From positions 5,150,501 to 5,210,500 of the forward strand of contig NC_088311.1 in assembly GCF_910592395.1 (NCBI RefSeq): a stretch of DNA of 60,000 bases. The letters run 5' to 3'. Numbering within the stretch: the stretch's first letter is position 1; each line of letters opens with the position of its first letter. A program made the position numbers and the translations under genes. Under the pieces are notes generated by a model that was not told the origin of the DNA, did no database searches, and was given only the letters and a program-made list of their open reading frames with translations. Below are positions 1 to 13,440 of this stretch, piece by piece. Origin of the DNA: Lineus longissimus. Taxonomy: Eukaryota; Nemertea; Pilidiophora; Heteronemertea; Lineidae.

Positions 1-2235
1 TTTCTTTCTTTCTTATAATCAGTCAAAAGGGTTAGGAAATCACGAGAGTACTAGAAGGTACCATGTACAACGCCGTACAATGTTCTATGACAAGTGAGAT
101 GAGTTATATAAGCCTATTCCCCTGATTAAAGACAACCCCTCCCCCCCCCCCCATACGCACGTGCTCTCTCCGATGAATCACAGTTTAGGCGCTTTAATTA
201 TATTTGCTATCTCAATAAATTGCCCGTTATTGATCAAAAATTGATGTCCAGCGGCATAATCGCTTGTAGCAAATGGTTAGATCATGCGACTACACGCATG
301 TACACTGCAAGATTATGTATTCTGACCTTCCATTAATAGTTGCAGCTTAATACCTCAGATGTAATCACAGCACTTCATTAACTCGACAAATATCAGTTAC
401 CAGGCGTTCGTCATCGATATTCTATAACCAATCCATTGGCTCACACACCCAGTTCGCATGGATCTCGCACATCTCATTGCCAGCACGCACAACCTATCGC
501 GTACCTTACATGTACATCATTGACAAGACAACCTCATCCCATCGCGATCCCCACTACTTTACCTGTCACCAGGGTGACGGATTTCACCTATATGGATCTC
601 AGTAACGAGAAACAGGAACAGCATTGTTGGATGTACAGTGATCGATCCGTTATAAGGCCTACAAATCACAGCCTTCAGACCGGAGTTTACTTCATGCCAA
701 CCGTTAAGATGGATAGTTTTATTGGTAATTTTTGCCACTATGGCTACTGAATGTACCCCCAGGGAATTTAACCATTGACTATTTCTGTATAAAGTGGATA
801 GATATAGGAAGGGCACCGAGGATGCCTTCGGAGGAAAGTATAGAACTTGAGGCACTGGTAAGTCGATCAGTGTTGTGTACATTTGCCAATACATGTAGAT
901 CATGATGTAGAACAATGGCAGATCAATCGGTTTACTGGCCATTAGCTTAATCATCTGGGGATGCGTTTTATTTTCCACGGAGGGCATCAGAATTCTGCTC
1001 TATTATCTAACCTATACTTGATACCCTTGCTGTGTGTAAACTACCTGGATTTACATCGGTACTTGACGGTCTTAAGCGGTGTAACTGGAGTACATGTGGT
1101 ATTGGCTAAATTGACATCACATGGTGTATCATCATATCATATACTAGAGTATGTTGTAATACAGTTGTATGAACCGTTGTTAATACTTCCTATAGTAATA
1201 CTGTGTATACTAGAGTGTATACACGTACATGCACATCTATGTTTGTAATGATTTTCTTAAATAAAACAATGCGTTACTTCTTGTAATTGTATCCTATTAG
1301 ATATTTGCATGAGCCAAAATGAATAAAATGTGTTTCAACAGCAGCGTTAATGCGTTGTGTTTAACTTGACTCTTTTACCCCTGTTAGTTGTTTAAATTTT
1401 GTTAGATGGTCATCGTACCTTATTGACTTACGAATGAATTTGAGAAAATGTCACTCATACAACACTAAACGACTCGTATCATTATGCCACGCCAGAAGCT
1501 GTACATGTATCTGGCATATGCTATCGCGTCATTTTTGCGCCTCTGGCAATATCCATTTCAATTAGAAGCTTTAGTTGAGAAAGGTTACAGGCGGGATGTA
1601 TATTCTATCAATCGATGGGCAACTCAGAAATCTCTTAGATATCAAATGGGGATCATAACGAGGTACTTTAAAGGCCTACACGCCCTGTGTTCGTTATATT
1701 TCTAGTGATAAAAGCCCAAGTGACAAAAAAACATTATCGTAGTGTTATTGTACAGCAAAATCGCTTAAATCTGGCATTTATAGTATTTGAATATACGTAA
1801 TAAATACAAGGGCTGGCACTGTTGAAAGAAGTATCCAGTAGGCCTATGTATTTATACAGTTGTTCAATTTTTTAATTTCGAATGAAAGGAGTACGTTATT
1901 AATCAATTCAGTGCATCAGTTACTAGTATGCCTGCATCATGTAATTAAATCTGATTTTTTAAAGGAAAGTGGTATTGTTCAACTAACTTTTCACGCGATT
2001 TTTTTAATCACATATGGGGCTATCATATTTTTTTCTCGACACGTAAATGAGTTTATAGGAGCTAGTAAGTTGATTATCTATCAGAATCAAGCTGAAGTAG
2101 AACAGAACGATACTCGAGGTAGTATTTTTCCTTTGAGGATGATTTTTTATTTGTGGTTTAAAAGTTTGACTTCCATGGATCAAAAACGTGCTGGATATTT
2201 CAGAAATCAGTCCGATCAATATAATATAGTACGTC

Positions 2236-2402
2236 GGCTGGGAAAGGACATCACACGATTTTTTTCAACATGAATTTTTTTTTCAAGAAATATCTCGAGC
2301 GATCGAGATATTTCTTGAAAAAAAAATTACCTTGAAAAAAAGTTTCATGTTGAAGAAAAAATTTCATGTTGAAAAAAAATCATGTGATGTCCTTTCCCAG
2401 CC
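2236..2402. mobile_element. Foldback/MITE-like element with terminal and central inverted repeats
   Basis: The left end reads GGCTGGGAAAGGACATCACA and the right end is its inverted copy, ending in CTTTCCCAGCC. At the centre, 2281-2298 and 2303-2320 form a perfect 18-bp inverted repeat around GCGA. Motifs like TTCATGTTGAAAAAAA recur on both sides. About 167 bp with no coding capacity fits a non-autonomous DNA element that can fold into one long hairpin. I could not find a clear target-site duplication, so the family is not assigned. Confidence 0.65.
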
Positions 2403-4644
2403 ACCGTAAAATAGTCTATATATAAAATTCATGGTAAGTTTACTGCCGCAGCAGCTTTATTTGTTTGTTTTAATATCACGGTATTGTTACATGAAGTACA
2501 TGTGTAAGCATAGCACAAACGCCTACAAAAGGACTCAAAGCGAAATTTTGTATTATTATTTAACCAATCGTTAGTCTAGTCAAACATACAGTGCACTATG
2601 TAATTCGAAGCAAATTATCGGTGATCAATTTATCCGCATGAAAATCGGAATTCTAAGTTTTGGTGTTATGTAATCACCTGTTATTTTATTTTCTATCATG
2701 ACAATTCTGATTAAATTAGTTTTAGATTAAATTAGTCTTCGACACCAAGACCGTTGGTGATTGAAGTTGATGCGCTATGGTATTTATGCAGTGGGGTACT
2801 TAAGGTAGCCCGCTGGTATTTTCTCGGAACTGAAAATTTGATTAAGAATCCACACCTAATTTGATCATCAAATTTTCGTTTAAACGTGGCTATGGCAACA
2901 TATATGTAAACTTAAAGATTGGGGAACAAATTTCTGCTATCCCATCATATGGTATACATCAGGAGTTCACGAAATGCATAATAACCTTGACTATAATGTA
3001 ATATATACTAGACATTGGATTGAAACCGAAAAAATAGGGATCGATTCCCATGTTCTGGTTACGAGCAGAACCGGGACCGATTCCTATCACTGCGTGTATC
3101 AAATAAAACAATCCGAAATCCTGCCAAGCAGTCTCCCAAGGGTTTTGCCAGTAACTGAGTAATAGAAGTGCTCTCGTAGGTTTAAGCAAATGCTCTCGCC
3201 CTGCTTGCTAAGAAGTACGTATGTAGGAGTGAGAAGTGTGTTTGGCTCCAGTCAGGATAGTTTAGATCTGTTTGAGAGGAGAATGTAGTGACACTTAATG
3301 TCATTGCAGGCGGAGATTGAATGCACGTTTCTCTATACGAGATGCACATGACACACTCTGTCATACGGTGTAGACACTTGGCCGGTTTCGAAATGCATTG
3401 CCAACCTTCGTCTACACCGAGTGCACCGATTGTGCAGAGCACGACTGTCTGGTTCCTTAGGGAGGCCAACATTCGCCTTGGTAATTAGCCGAGAATATCT
3501 CCAGCTTTATTCAGCTAATAATTAGTGCAAGGCCGATCGATAATCGATGTTGGTGTGTGTGATATCGGTGAATTGTACAATACGTCACCTGTTCTTGATT
3601 AATTGGCTCGGATCGATGGATATGTGACGATCTCATAATGGCCGTTTCCATGATCGACAGGGTTGCATGGTTGGTAATTTTCCCGGGGTGGGGGGAGGGG
3701 GGCAATAGAGATTTTAACATTTTCCTTGTCCTTCCTTGCATCCCTAAAAAATGATGCAGTCTACCTGTTCTTAGGCACGTTGAGCTGTATGTTCTTACTT
3801 CTCAATGCGTACGTACGCACGTATTGTGCCAGTTGGATTTTTATTATAAATGCATAGCATTTACATACGTACATGTGAGTGAGCGCTTCAAACTCGCAGC
3901 GTCATTTCTTTTAATGGAAGGCTGCGTAGTTCTGGGCCAGTCTCTGCAACCTACACTCATTGTATCTTTTGAATCAGTTCCAGATTAGCCTAAGCTTACA
4001 TTTCCACTGAAAGCATCTTTGAACTTATGTATCTGCAGTATTGGAATTATTACAGTTGAAAATATTTAAAGTTCAAGTTTCAAATGCAACGCCTTCGAAA
4101 TCGACCCTGATGAAGGTTTTGACATCAGATAATGTCAGATTGGGCTGGAAATAGAAACGTTGGGCGTGCACTGTGTTTCGGCCTAATCACGATGTGTCTG
4201 CTATATATATATTTCATCAAAAAACTATTATCTGGGATTGGCTGAATCGCTTGCGTTCCGTACCTATATATTGTTACATCATCTTCAACACGGCCACATC
4301 TAGAAGAATTGTTGTATTACATACCAGACTAACCCCTCCATATCCCAGTCACATCCTAAGTGCTGATTCCTGAACTTAGGTATACTAAGGTAAACAATGG
4401 CTATCGCCACAACACCAGAAAAACCCGACCAGCGCAACCGATAGGAGCCGCCACTGTTATCAGTCAAGTGATAGTATTGACGAATCAGCTCGTCGCAATC
4501 AATCGCTATGGCAACCTCTACGAGACGCGGAAACCGTATGAATTATGATTGAGAGTTTGTCTTCAATCAAAGAAATAACTGCATTAATTGAGAGGTTTTT
4601 CTTGAGTGTGCTGTTTCTGGCGGCCATGTTGCCTGATGTAAAAT

Positions 4645-4838
4645 TGCCTAAGTCACATTTGTTTGATTTAGGCATAAGGTAAATCTGCCTAAGTCCCAAG
4701 CTTGACTTGGGCAGTTCTACATTTGTTAGATTTAGGCAAGGTAAATTTGCCTAAGTCTCAAGCTGGTAAATCTGCCTAAGTCCCAAGCTTGGCTCAGGCA
4801 GTTTTACATTTGTTTGATTTAGGCATTAAGGTAAATCT
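4645..4838. repeat. Minisatellite with GGTAAATCTGCCTAAGTC units
   Basis: Units beginning GGTAAATCTGCCTAAGTCCC start at 4678, 4740 (truncated) and 4765. Each full unit ends with ATTTGTTTGATTTAGGCA. Partial unit sequence is seen from 4645. Full units are about 62 bp. Each unit also has internal inverted matches (TGCCTAAGTC against the later TTAGGCA). Confidence 0.75.
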
Positions 4839-7800
4839 ATGAGGGTGAAGGTATGCACATCGATTTGCATACAAAATGCACACGTTGGTAATTTGATAAT
4901 GTGTGTGCAATACATCCAGGCACTCAACTGTTGCCGACATTCATTAGGAAGAAGACTGAACATAAGTCAGTCCTTATTTAGTTTCATTAGCGATTTTAGA
5001 GGTTTCTTTAGAAAGCATTATGACACTCTAATGGGTATTGTGAGATGATTGAAAAGATTCTCTCAGGATCTCTAAAAGAGGTTATACGTAATTCTGAAAC
5101 TATGGGACTTCATATCGTCACTCTAGAAATTATCAGAGGTACTGCACGTGGCATTAAGAGTCACCTATAGTCACCTATTGTCAATAGCATTATCAATCAT
5201 ATTGTACTCATTGATTTTCGAAAATTCTTGTTTTCCCCCATCCGTGTATACATCGAACAGGAAATTTGCTTTACGGTGTCTATAATCGAGTCGTCGCCGT
5301 TTCCGGGCAACCTGCGTCCGCCTATGACAAGCTTGCTTACCGGTGAAATCTCCTGGCAACGCTGTTCTTGATTAATGGACGGATATTGGTGTTTTTTCCA
5401 CATAAAGTATTTCTTAGAAGATTATTGAATGGTTTTGTTTTGCTATATCCAAGATACTGTAGCTTAACGATATCTGAGTGGAGACATTTGTGATTACTCT
5501 CAGGAGCAGATGGCCACTGCTGGCTCCTTTGGTTTCTGTGCTTTTTCAGAACTTGGAATTAAGACAGTATTCTGGTTATAATGTGATGTGGTACACGTAC
5601 ATCCTGTAACAAATTTACACCAGTGTAATTTAGTGCCACCGGGCAATACCGGGTAAGACACCATCTCGAGGTACAAAATTCTGATCTGATGTATAAAAGC
5701 GGGTCACGTTGCTTAATCATAAGACGAGGGCCGAGATGTAATCCGCCGAATTAGACAGAGTGACGGACTTACCTCCTCAATGAAGGATGATGCGTGCAAT
5801 TTCAAGAGTATCGAGCCAAAAGAGATTGAATCTCAACTACTTACGTTCAAACTCGTGGTCACATAATAGTCTAGTCGCCACGGAAATCATGGTAATAACA
5901 GGCAGTCCCTCAACTATAAAAAACTAGAGGGGTTTTTCGGTTGTTCGGTTAGGTGGTTATATCTGTACGGCTGAAAAACCCAAAAATCCTTATTGTTACG
6001 CTAAAGAGACCTTGTGCTCTCAGATCATTATGTGTCAAGATGCGTACCCTTACCCTGTGTTGATATCTAGAAAGCCTAGCATCGATATATGGCTAACGGA
6101 AATAATTTCATTTCATTCCTCGTAATGCCCGGAGTTTTAAATCTTTTCCTCATAAATACTGAGTACTGAATAACAATATGATTATTTAAAAAAACCTGAT
6201 TAAATGCATGTAGCATAAAAAGGGCAGCGATCTGAGGGCAGCCATTATGCAAACATTATTGCGAATACAATACATTTCCATAACATGGAATGTTATCTTA
6301 TTAATTGTGGGGATCTGTTAAGAATAAAAATGTTGGTGTTATTGGTTGGTTGTTGGTTTAATTATTGATATTTGTTGACTTTATGACAGCAGCTGTTCGA
6401 AGTTATGGGCTTATGAGTTATATGATTATATTCCTCATTTATTGTAGTTCATGGTTATCCAGCTGCTGTAGGAAGAACTCCCGAATAATATCCGTTGATT
6501 TTCTTCCGTCAGCCTTTGTCGAAACCACCATGCAGCTATCAGGCTGACGACAATTGCGCGATTTTTCTTTCGTCATCGGTTCGAAGATTTTAATTCTAAT
6601 ACACCGTTCATACATTATAACGGTTCTTTTACTGTTCGTTTGCTTTAGGTCGTCGGCAAACCAAAGTAAGGCTTCATTTAACTGTGTGTTTTATAAAATT
6701 CGGTTGAGTGTAAGGATGGAAACGACACTCTCAACGATAAAGGTCATTTTGAGGTTTTTTCAGCCAAGACAAATATGGACAGTATAAATGATAGACTGAA
6801 TGATTTTTGCAACATCAAGGATTTAATACGTCATGCCATTCTAACGCGATTCTCTTCTGCACGCAGCTTTCAAAAAATGTACCACAAAATCTTGAGCTTA
6901 TTATATAGCCATGATAGCTTAGTCTTGAGTCTTTGTGCCTGAAAACATGTGCATACAAAAACGTGATACGATAGAATGATTCATTCTTGTGATAGACTCA
7001 TATCTTCCGAAAATTGCATTGTGTCTGGTGAACTTTTAGGAAAATACGATGTAAGCTTACTAGCATTTGTTTGTATGATCTCATCTCATATTCCGTTCTA
7101 ATTATGGAGTTGGATATTGATCGCGCTGTCTCTGATATTTTACGTTGAGCTCAAAATGGCAGGGCTCTACATTATCTCGTCAGTATACGGTAACTCACTG
7201 TGACGTTTTCCAAAAATGTCAGTTTCGTGTTTTAGTTCCGTAGAAGCGATCATTGTGATAAAATCTGATAAACGTTTGACGGTTTAAATGGAGCAACAGC
7301 ACTGCTCATTAGAGTCAGAAGGCTGGATTAGATGAGCTACCAGTTTCGGAAAAAGGAAGACGCGCCCTTTCTAGTTTTAACTGAAAAGAAAAGCATTCTG
7401 TGAAAATCTTTGGGACATTTGAATATACAGCTCTGGAGCACGCGATGTAATTTCATCCGCGCTGCTTAATTGCCTTAACCACTTTGACATTCGACGCAAG
7501 TTCATAGCTGTCATCTCGCATCTAAGAGTATCTTGTCTTCTTTATCGCAAAGTTTTAGCTTACGAAATGCGATGATACAAGCACCTCGCGGAGTTTAATA
7601 AACATTTGATGCGGAGGCACGCACATAAAGTCTGATATCATTTGCCCGCTAAAGAGATTGCGCACCATTTGCGTCATCAACTTAGAGACTCAATTACAGT
7701 CGTCTAGTGATATGGTCGATTTTAACTAAAATGATGAATGTTTTTATTTAATAAATCGACCACTTCAAGAAACATTTGAAAATTTGAATTGGAAGCTAGT

Positions 7801-9599
7801 GTAGGCCGAAATCTAACAGTGAGGTCGTATTTCACGTGGTGGATACGGTCAAAACGACTTCCTTACCAAAACTACATGATAATGACTTGGCTTATTCTTG
7901 GTCTCATTTACAGATGTTAGGGATTTAAAATATCATTGTACTCATGAAGATGGTTGCTTAATTCGTAAACCTAATTAATTTTTATCAAAATTATCGCAAG
8001 AAAGTTCGGATTTACTTTCAACTTGGAAGTTTTAGTCGAAAGTCGAAGGCATTAATCCCGACTGCAACCAGATAACTAGACAATTTAAAAAGTTCATTAA
8101 GACATTCGGCGTCAATAAATTCACCAATCCCAAGATAGCAGCGTCTATTTACATTTTATTTGTCTCTTGCAGCCGATGGGGTTTTATTCTGGCGCAGATT
8201 CTTCATAGACGGAGAAATTCTTAACTTTCCCTCGTATTGAGTGATGCACTTATAACAAGGCAAAATGTATCAACGGATAGATACTATCACCATCGATAAT
8301 GTAAGTGATGTCACGTTCTAATAAGATGATATTTCGCAAGGTGGCGTCTAGCAAAACACAGCCATGTTGGATTTGTTGGATTTCCAATGCAGTGAATCTA
8401 GCGTGGTTTGATCAGCGCTGATTGCACTGTTTGAAGTGCAAATTGCTTTTGATGTTTATTGTATTGGCGAAATATGCACAGGAAATGACACCGGGATTTG
8501 CATGGAACAACACAGGATATGTTTTAAATGTTGTAGCTGTAGCTTTAGATGGACCATGACACGGTTAATTTAGGCAGTGCTGTTTCTGCTGCATAACAGC
8601 TCTCTTCAGAGAACCTCTGTTCAACATACGTAACAGAAACGTCAACTCACCGACCACGTTGTCATCATTGTGACTGTTTTCACGAAGCAGTGCAACCCTA
8701 ACTACATAGTGCAGACTACAGTCATGACCTGAGTTGTATTTTGGTGCATTTAACAATGATGGTGTTAAACCATACCTGCTGCATTGTCTGCGCTCCCTTT
8801 TTTCTCCTTGCTTATTACCGCTTGCAATATAAATTTGTGCCGGTTGTCATGTCTGTGAAAATACATGCCGCCAGTGTTGGCTTAACTTGAAATTCGAAAA
8901 TAAGTATATTCCTACTTTTACGAAGCGAGGCAGTTCTCAACTGCAGAATCCATAGGTCATAATAAACATTGATTTTTGTCAAACCACCACTCATGCATAG
9001 TTTATAACTTGATATCGCCGTGACGGTTGTGAGCCATTTAGTTAAGTATCCACCTTATGCACGTGTTGAAAGCCATTAGCTAAATGATATATCATTTGAG
9101 GAGCCATAACTGATCAAGCGATGGCATAAGCTTTCAGAAATACCTGAGAGTGGACTGGGAGGCCTACTCTCAGGTGTATGGTCATTTCCGGTTAATCTCG
9201 TATTTGAAGTTCAGATGTATACTACTAGCTGATTTGCTTTTCAACAGTCTAAAGGGGCTTTATGGGAAAGAGCTTTAGGTGATGCATAGGCCTATTCGTG
9301 TTGGCCGTAAGGAACGGCTAAAAAAGTAGTGAAAGTTAGTCCACCCCTTTTCTTCGTATTTTCAGTAAGTGTAAGAACTAGGATTCAGCAAAATTGTACA
9401 GGGTCTTAGCTATAGGAGGGCTGCAGGCGAATGCCCAATGGGTTACCGTTTTCATGCAGATTTTGGCCCACCTGTAACCAAAAGCTAGACACGGGCCTGT
9501 TGATCACATGATTTTTCCTTGAGGCCGAAATATCTATGACCAGTTTGTTTGAAACATGTCCATGTTAGCTTACGTTGACGTTTTGTTTACATTGATGGA

Positions 9600-9955
9600 C
9601 ATGGTCAACGCTCTTCTGAGATATACATAAAAATATTGTCAGCGTGTTGTTACTAGCAACTTTCCAAACACTAGCCATGCCGTTTTAAGTATGTACCGTG
9701 ATTTATATAAAACAACGTCGAGATAAACGTTCTGTTTTAAGATGTAAATGAAATACTTGTCAACACGCTGTTATGAGCGAACATATGTACTTTCCAAGAA
9801 TCAGTCATATCGTGTTATGTTCGCTGATGTATATACACAAAATGGTCAATATTCTGTCATGAGATATTATACGTAAAATACTTGCCAGTATGCTGTTAAT
9901 ATCTAAAAACTTTCCAACAACCGGGCCTTAGCGTTGCGGAACCGTGAATAAAACC
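9600..9955. repeat. Three diverged tandem copies of a ~120-bp unit
   Basis: Three consecutive blocks (about 9600-9710, 9711-9840 and 9841-9955) share the same order of landmarks: a TTCTG..GAGATAT block, then AAATACTTGTCAACACGCTGTTA or a variant, then ACTTTCCAA. The copies are clearly diverged, so the array is old. No coding sequence is visible. Confidence 0.65.
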
Positions 9956-12900
9956 AGCCATGATCGCATTTATAATTCATCACTACAGCTAAGACCACAA
10001 CGAATGTTCACAACGGTAAAAACAAATCATCCCCTGAGGAATTCCCTCATCATATCATAAAACCTGCACAGACTGCTTTAGCTCACTCCGCCACGTGCAT
10101 CTAGTTCAATAAGAATCACTAACCACCCGCATGCGCACTGCATCGTTGACGTCAGCTGATTATGAATGAAAATCTGCAGTGAGCAGAGATAGAGTGTAGA
10201 CGATCACTTTCTCAAACCAATACACCATCATGATCAGGAATATGATCGAACTTACATATGGATTTTTATGATTCGAGGACAGTTTAACATGCATTGGATT
10301 ACTTGCCGGGTTTCCTCTACTCTTCGCTTGATGATAGGTAAGGTTCTGCATAATCGCTTCATTATTAGCAATGCATTAGTGCTCTCTCATTCTCCACAAG
10401 GATGGAGATATGAGATGTATACATCTTCCAGCAAGGAACCAGCTGACGTTGCTTTGGTAAGCTGGCTCGCGGATGGCCGCTATTATTATATCCTGAGAAT
10501 GAGACTTTTAGTGCGTTTATGTATACTATCTAATATGTTATTTATTTGACGGCTCGGGTTGGGTGCGGAGAATGGAGCTGACAGTCTACTGATGACATTT
10601 AGTTAATTTGATATTTGGCGATGTTCAGCAGATGTCAAGATGGTGTCTGCACTTGAAGGAACAGATCGCGTGTGTGTTACCATTTACCGTGCTTCAGTTT
10701 TCGGTTTTGTTTTTGGCTATACATGTAGTTGTTGTATTGCCTGCGTTGCAGTCTTAACGTTACGACAGTAATGGAAATAGAATTGCTTTGAATAACTTTG
10801 GTATAGAACCTAAGGTTAGTAGATGTTAGCGTTACAAGACGTAGCGATGACAATAGTACCCCTGCGGTAATGTGTAGCCATTTTGGGACTGACTGGCACT
10901 CCGTCAATTTTATACGGTAAAAACAGTTACTGGTATTAAACAGAGGCAAGATGAAACAATATATGATGGCCCAACAGAGGGGTCCCTTTGATGGAGACGA
11001 TAGGATAAATCCCAGGGATGAATCTGAGTGGCTGGATTATTGGTGACAAGAACGATATTGCTGCCGGAAAACTGAACTTGCATTTTCCATTAAAGCGTAT
11101 TTCCTACGACAAGTACAATGCCCTTCCCGCACCTCAGTAGATATCAAAGCATCATCAAGTCATACGCAAGTTAGGGGCCAACTGTATGGAACCCTATTGC
11201 GGAACCTATTGTCCACAAGTTCAGCAGGCCTTATCTAGCTAACTGATCTGCGCCAGACTTATAAATAGGAAATGAGACGGTTCATTTTCACCGCCCGAGA
11301 AAATGTAAAAAGTAGGTTGAATCATTGGTGTGCGAAATGTGGGATTCTTAAATGATCTCAGAGAGAGATGACTCTCAAACTAATTGTGACCAAAATGAGC
11401 ATAGTTTCCTTCTGCTTTGTCTGTTATGCCAGTAGAAAAGACTTTGACCAAATCTAATGACTCTGGCCTAAAATGGATGAAATTGGCAATTGCGTACAGC
11501 CCCGGAGCTTGAACCGTAACGCACATGTAGTACTAAATGGCACGAATAACTCTGCATGATATAGGATATTTGAGATATTATTATTTCAGCCTAGATGACA
11601 TTTCGGACAGGGCAATTTCACCCCGAAAGTCAGTCAATTGCCAAGTATTTATCTGTCATGCAATTACTGATTTATTGAGCCAGACTTTGCCTGCGGTGCT
11701 GACTGCCCGGGGCAATAGAAACTTGCTGCAGTACATCGTGCAACGGTTTCATTAAGATGACCAGATGGTATGTACGTGGTGTCGAGTGAGCAGGAAGCAA
11801 CAAAGCCTGGTGCGCATTGATGGATATTGACAAACGGATTAAATTCCATGGCAATTATATTGGCTTGTCCAATGCATCCATACGGACGGACGGTTACCAA
11901 GGTTTTCATGCAACTCTAGTAACATGAGAAAGAACTGTTCATGGATTTTATTATCAATGAATCCAGGCATTGTTTTATGTAATGGTGGTATGGTTTACAG
12001 TTGTATTTGGCCCAGCGAATACAAAGGAGTTCTTCCCGATCGTTGCGAGTGTCCCAGCCGGCTGGGCCATTCAAGCAACTATTACCGAGGTAGTGAACAT
12101 TGTACCGCTTTTGTAACCGAAGACTCTGATAAAAAAGATAGTGATTTAGTGAAAACAATCCCATATCAATCTATCAACTAGCATGCATAATGTGAGAATA
12201 AATTAGGCTTAGGGGTTACAGATTGGTTTCCTTCTTAAGTTAGGCAGTAATTACGTGAATATCATGAAGTTTCTGTCACTGACTGGTAGTATACTGGCAT
12301 AGAGCTTCTGCATTATTTCCCTGCACATTCCTTGCAAATGCAAACCGCATTCTTTTTTAGCATCCTTTTTACCAACCGAGACCTCACCATTCTCGAACTT
12401 GACTGCAGAAGGGATATTTCCCGGCTAAGTCAAAGTTCATTCGATCTACTCTCGATCATAATGTTACAGGAAATACTTTATATTGGGAAAACAAGCAATA
12501 CTGTTATGAAACATTCCGTCCTACAATCAATCCATGCTTTTGCTATGTTACGAGCAAATTGCAATTAATCCTGAAGAATTTCCTATAAAACGGCTCGGCG
12601 TACATTAGCTGTAGCATTTGGTGCTTTTTACCTGGTAACCTTAGTGTGCATTAATTGTACGTTTGTTTGCTGGCTAATTGATCCAGTGCATCGGCAGGTG
12701 GTGACCTGTATAAAAGTTTAGATGGAAATCCCAACTTGAATTGATGAATACTTTCCTGAATGAAGGACCAAAATGAATTTCTGAGAATTTTCAAGACCAG
12801 TATCTCCATGGTTCCCACAGTCTGTAGTCTGGTATTATGTTTGAAATGGTTCATGTTGCGAATGGCGGACTAAGTCTACAATTATATATTGGCATGTCAT

Positions 12901-13109
12901 TGAATTGAACGTAATGTCAAACGCAAACTAATGCAGCAATGAAAAGTTGTAGTCCACTGCAAAAACCTATACCGCTGGATGAAACAAGTAACACCATTGC
13001 AATGAATAAAGCTACAATGAATGTTATGCAAGAGACATATAAGACAAGTGATGTAATTTCACTGAAAATGTGAATAAGTCACTGTAAGTTTAAATGTATT
13101 TTTGATGAA

Positions 13110-13440
13110 TAAATGACTAAACGAGTAATGATACATGTATTACCATGAATAAGCCTCAATGTCGGTCATGTGATGTTAAATAAATAAACGAAACGAGTAA
13201 TGTTATCGCATGTAAGCATAATGGAACGAATAACGTTATTTTAGTTCGAAAATTGATATCGGCAACTGCACTGCATGTAGCGGGCAGTGTTAAACTGTAA
13301 ATGAAACGAGTAACGTTATTTCAATTGGTAAAAGGTCCAAATGTAGAGGAAACATTATGATACAGCGTATTGAGCTAGGTGTTGGTAAACACTCGAAGTA
13401 CAGGACAAGTAAACAATAATGATGAAACGAGTTGCTGTAT
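13110..13440. repeat. Dispersed GAAACGAGTAACGTTAT-like strings
   Basis: Variants of GAAACGAGTAACGTTAT occur near 13118, 13189, 13224, 13302 and 13423, separated by unrelated-looking DNA. They may be remnants of a decayed minisatellite or a spaced binding-site array. Confidence 0.45.

Larger units (their letters stand above)
1..9598. other. Gene desert, left part
   Basis: I see no coding exon here. The longest open frames (for example 436-750 on the plus strand and 559-987 on the minus strand) have compositions like random AT-rich DNA, no recognisable motif and no matching splice neighbours. The stretch holds a 12-nt C run at 141-152, a foldback element at 2236-2402 and a minisatellite at 4645-4838, listed separately. 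Untranslated first exons of the RGS gene could lie anywhere in the desert, because its first coding exon starts exactly at a splice acceptor. Confidence 0.6.
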
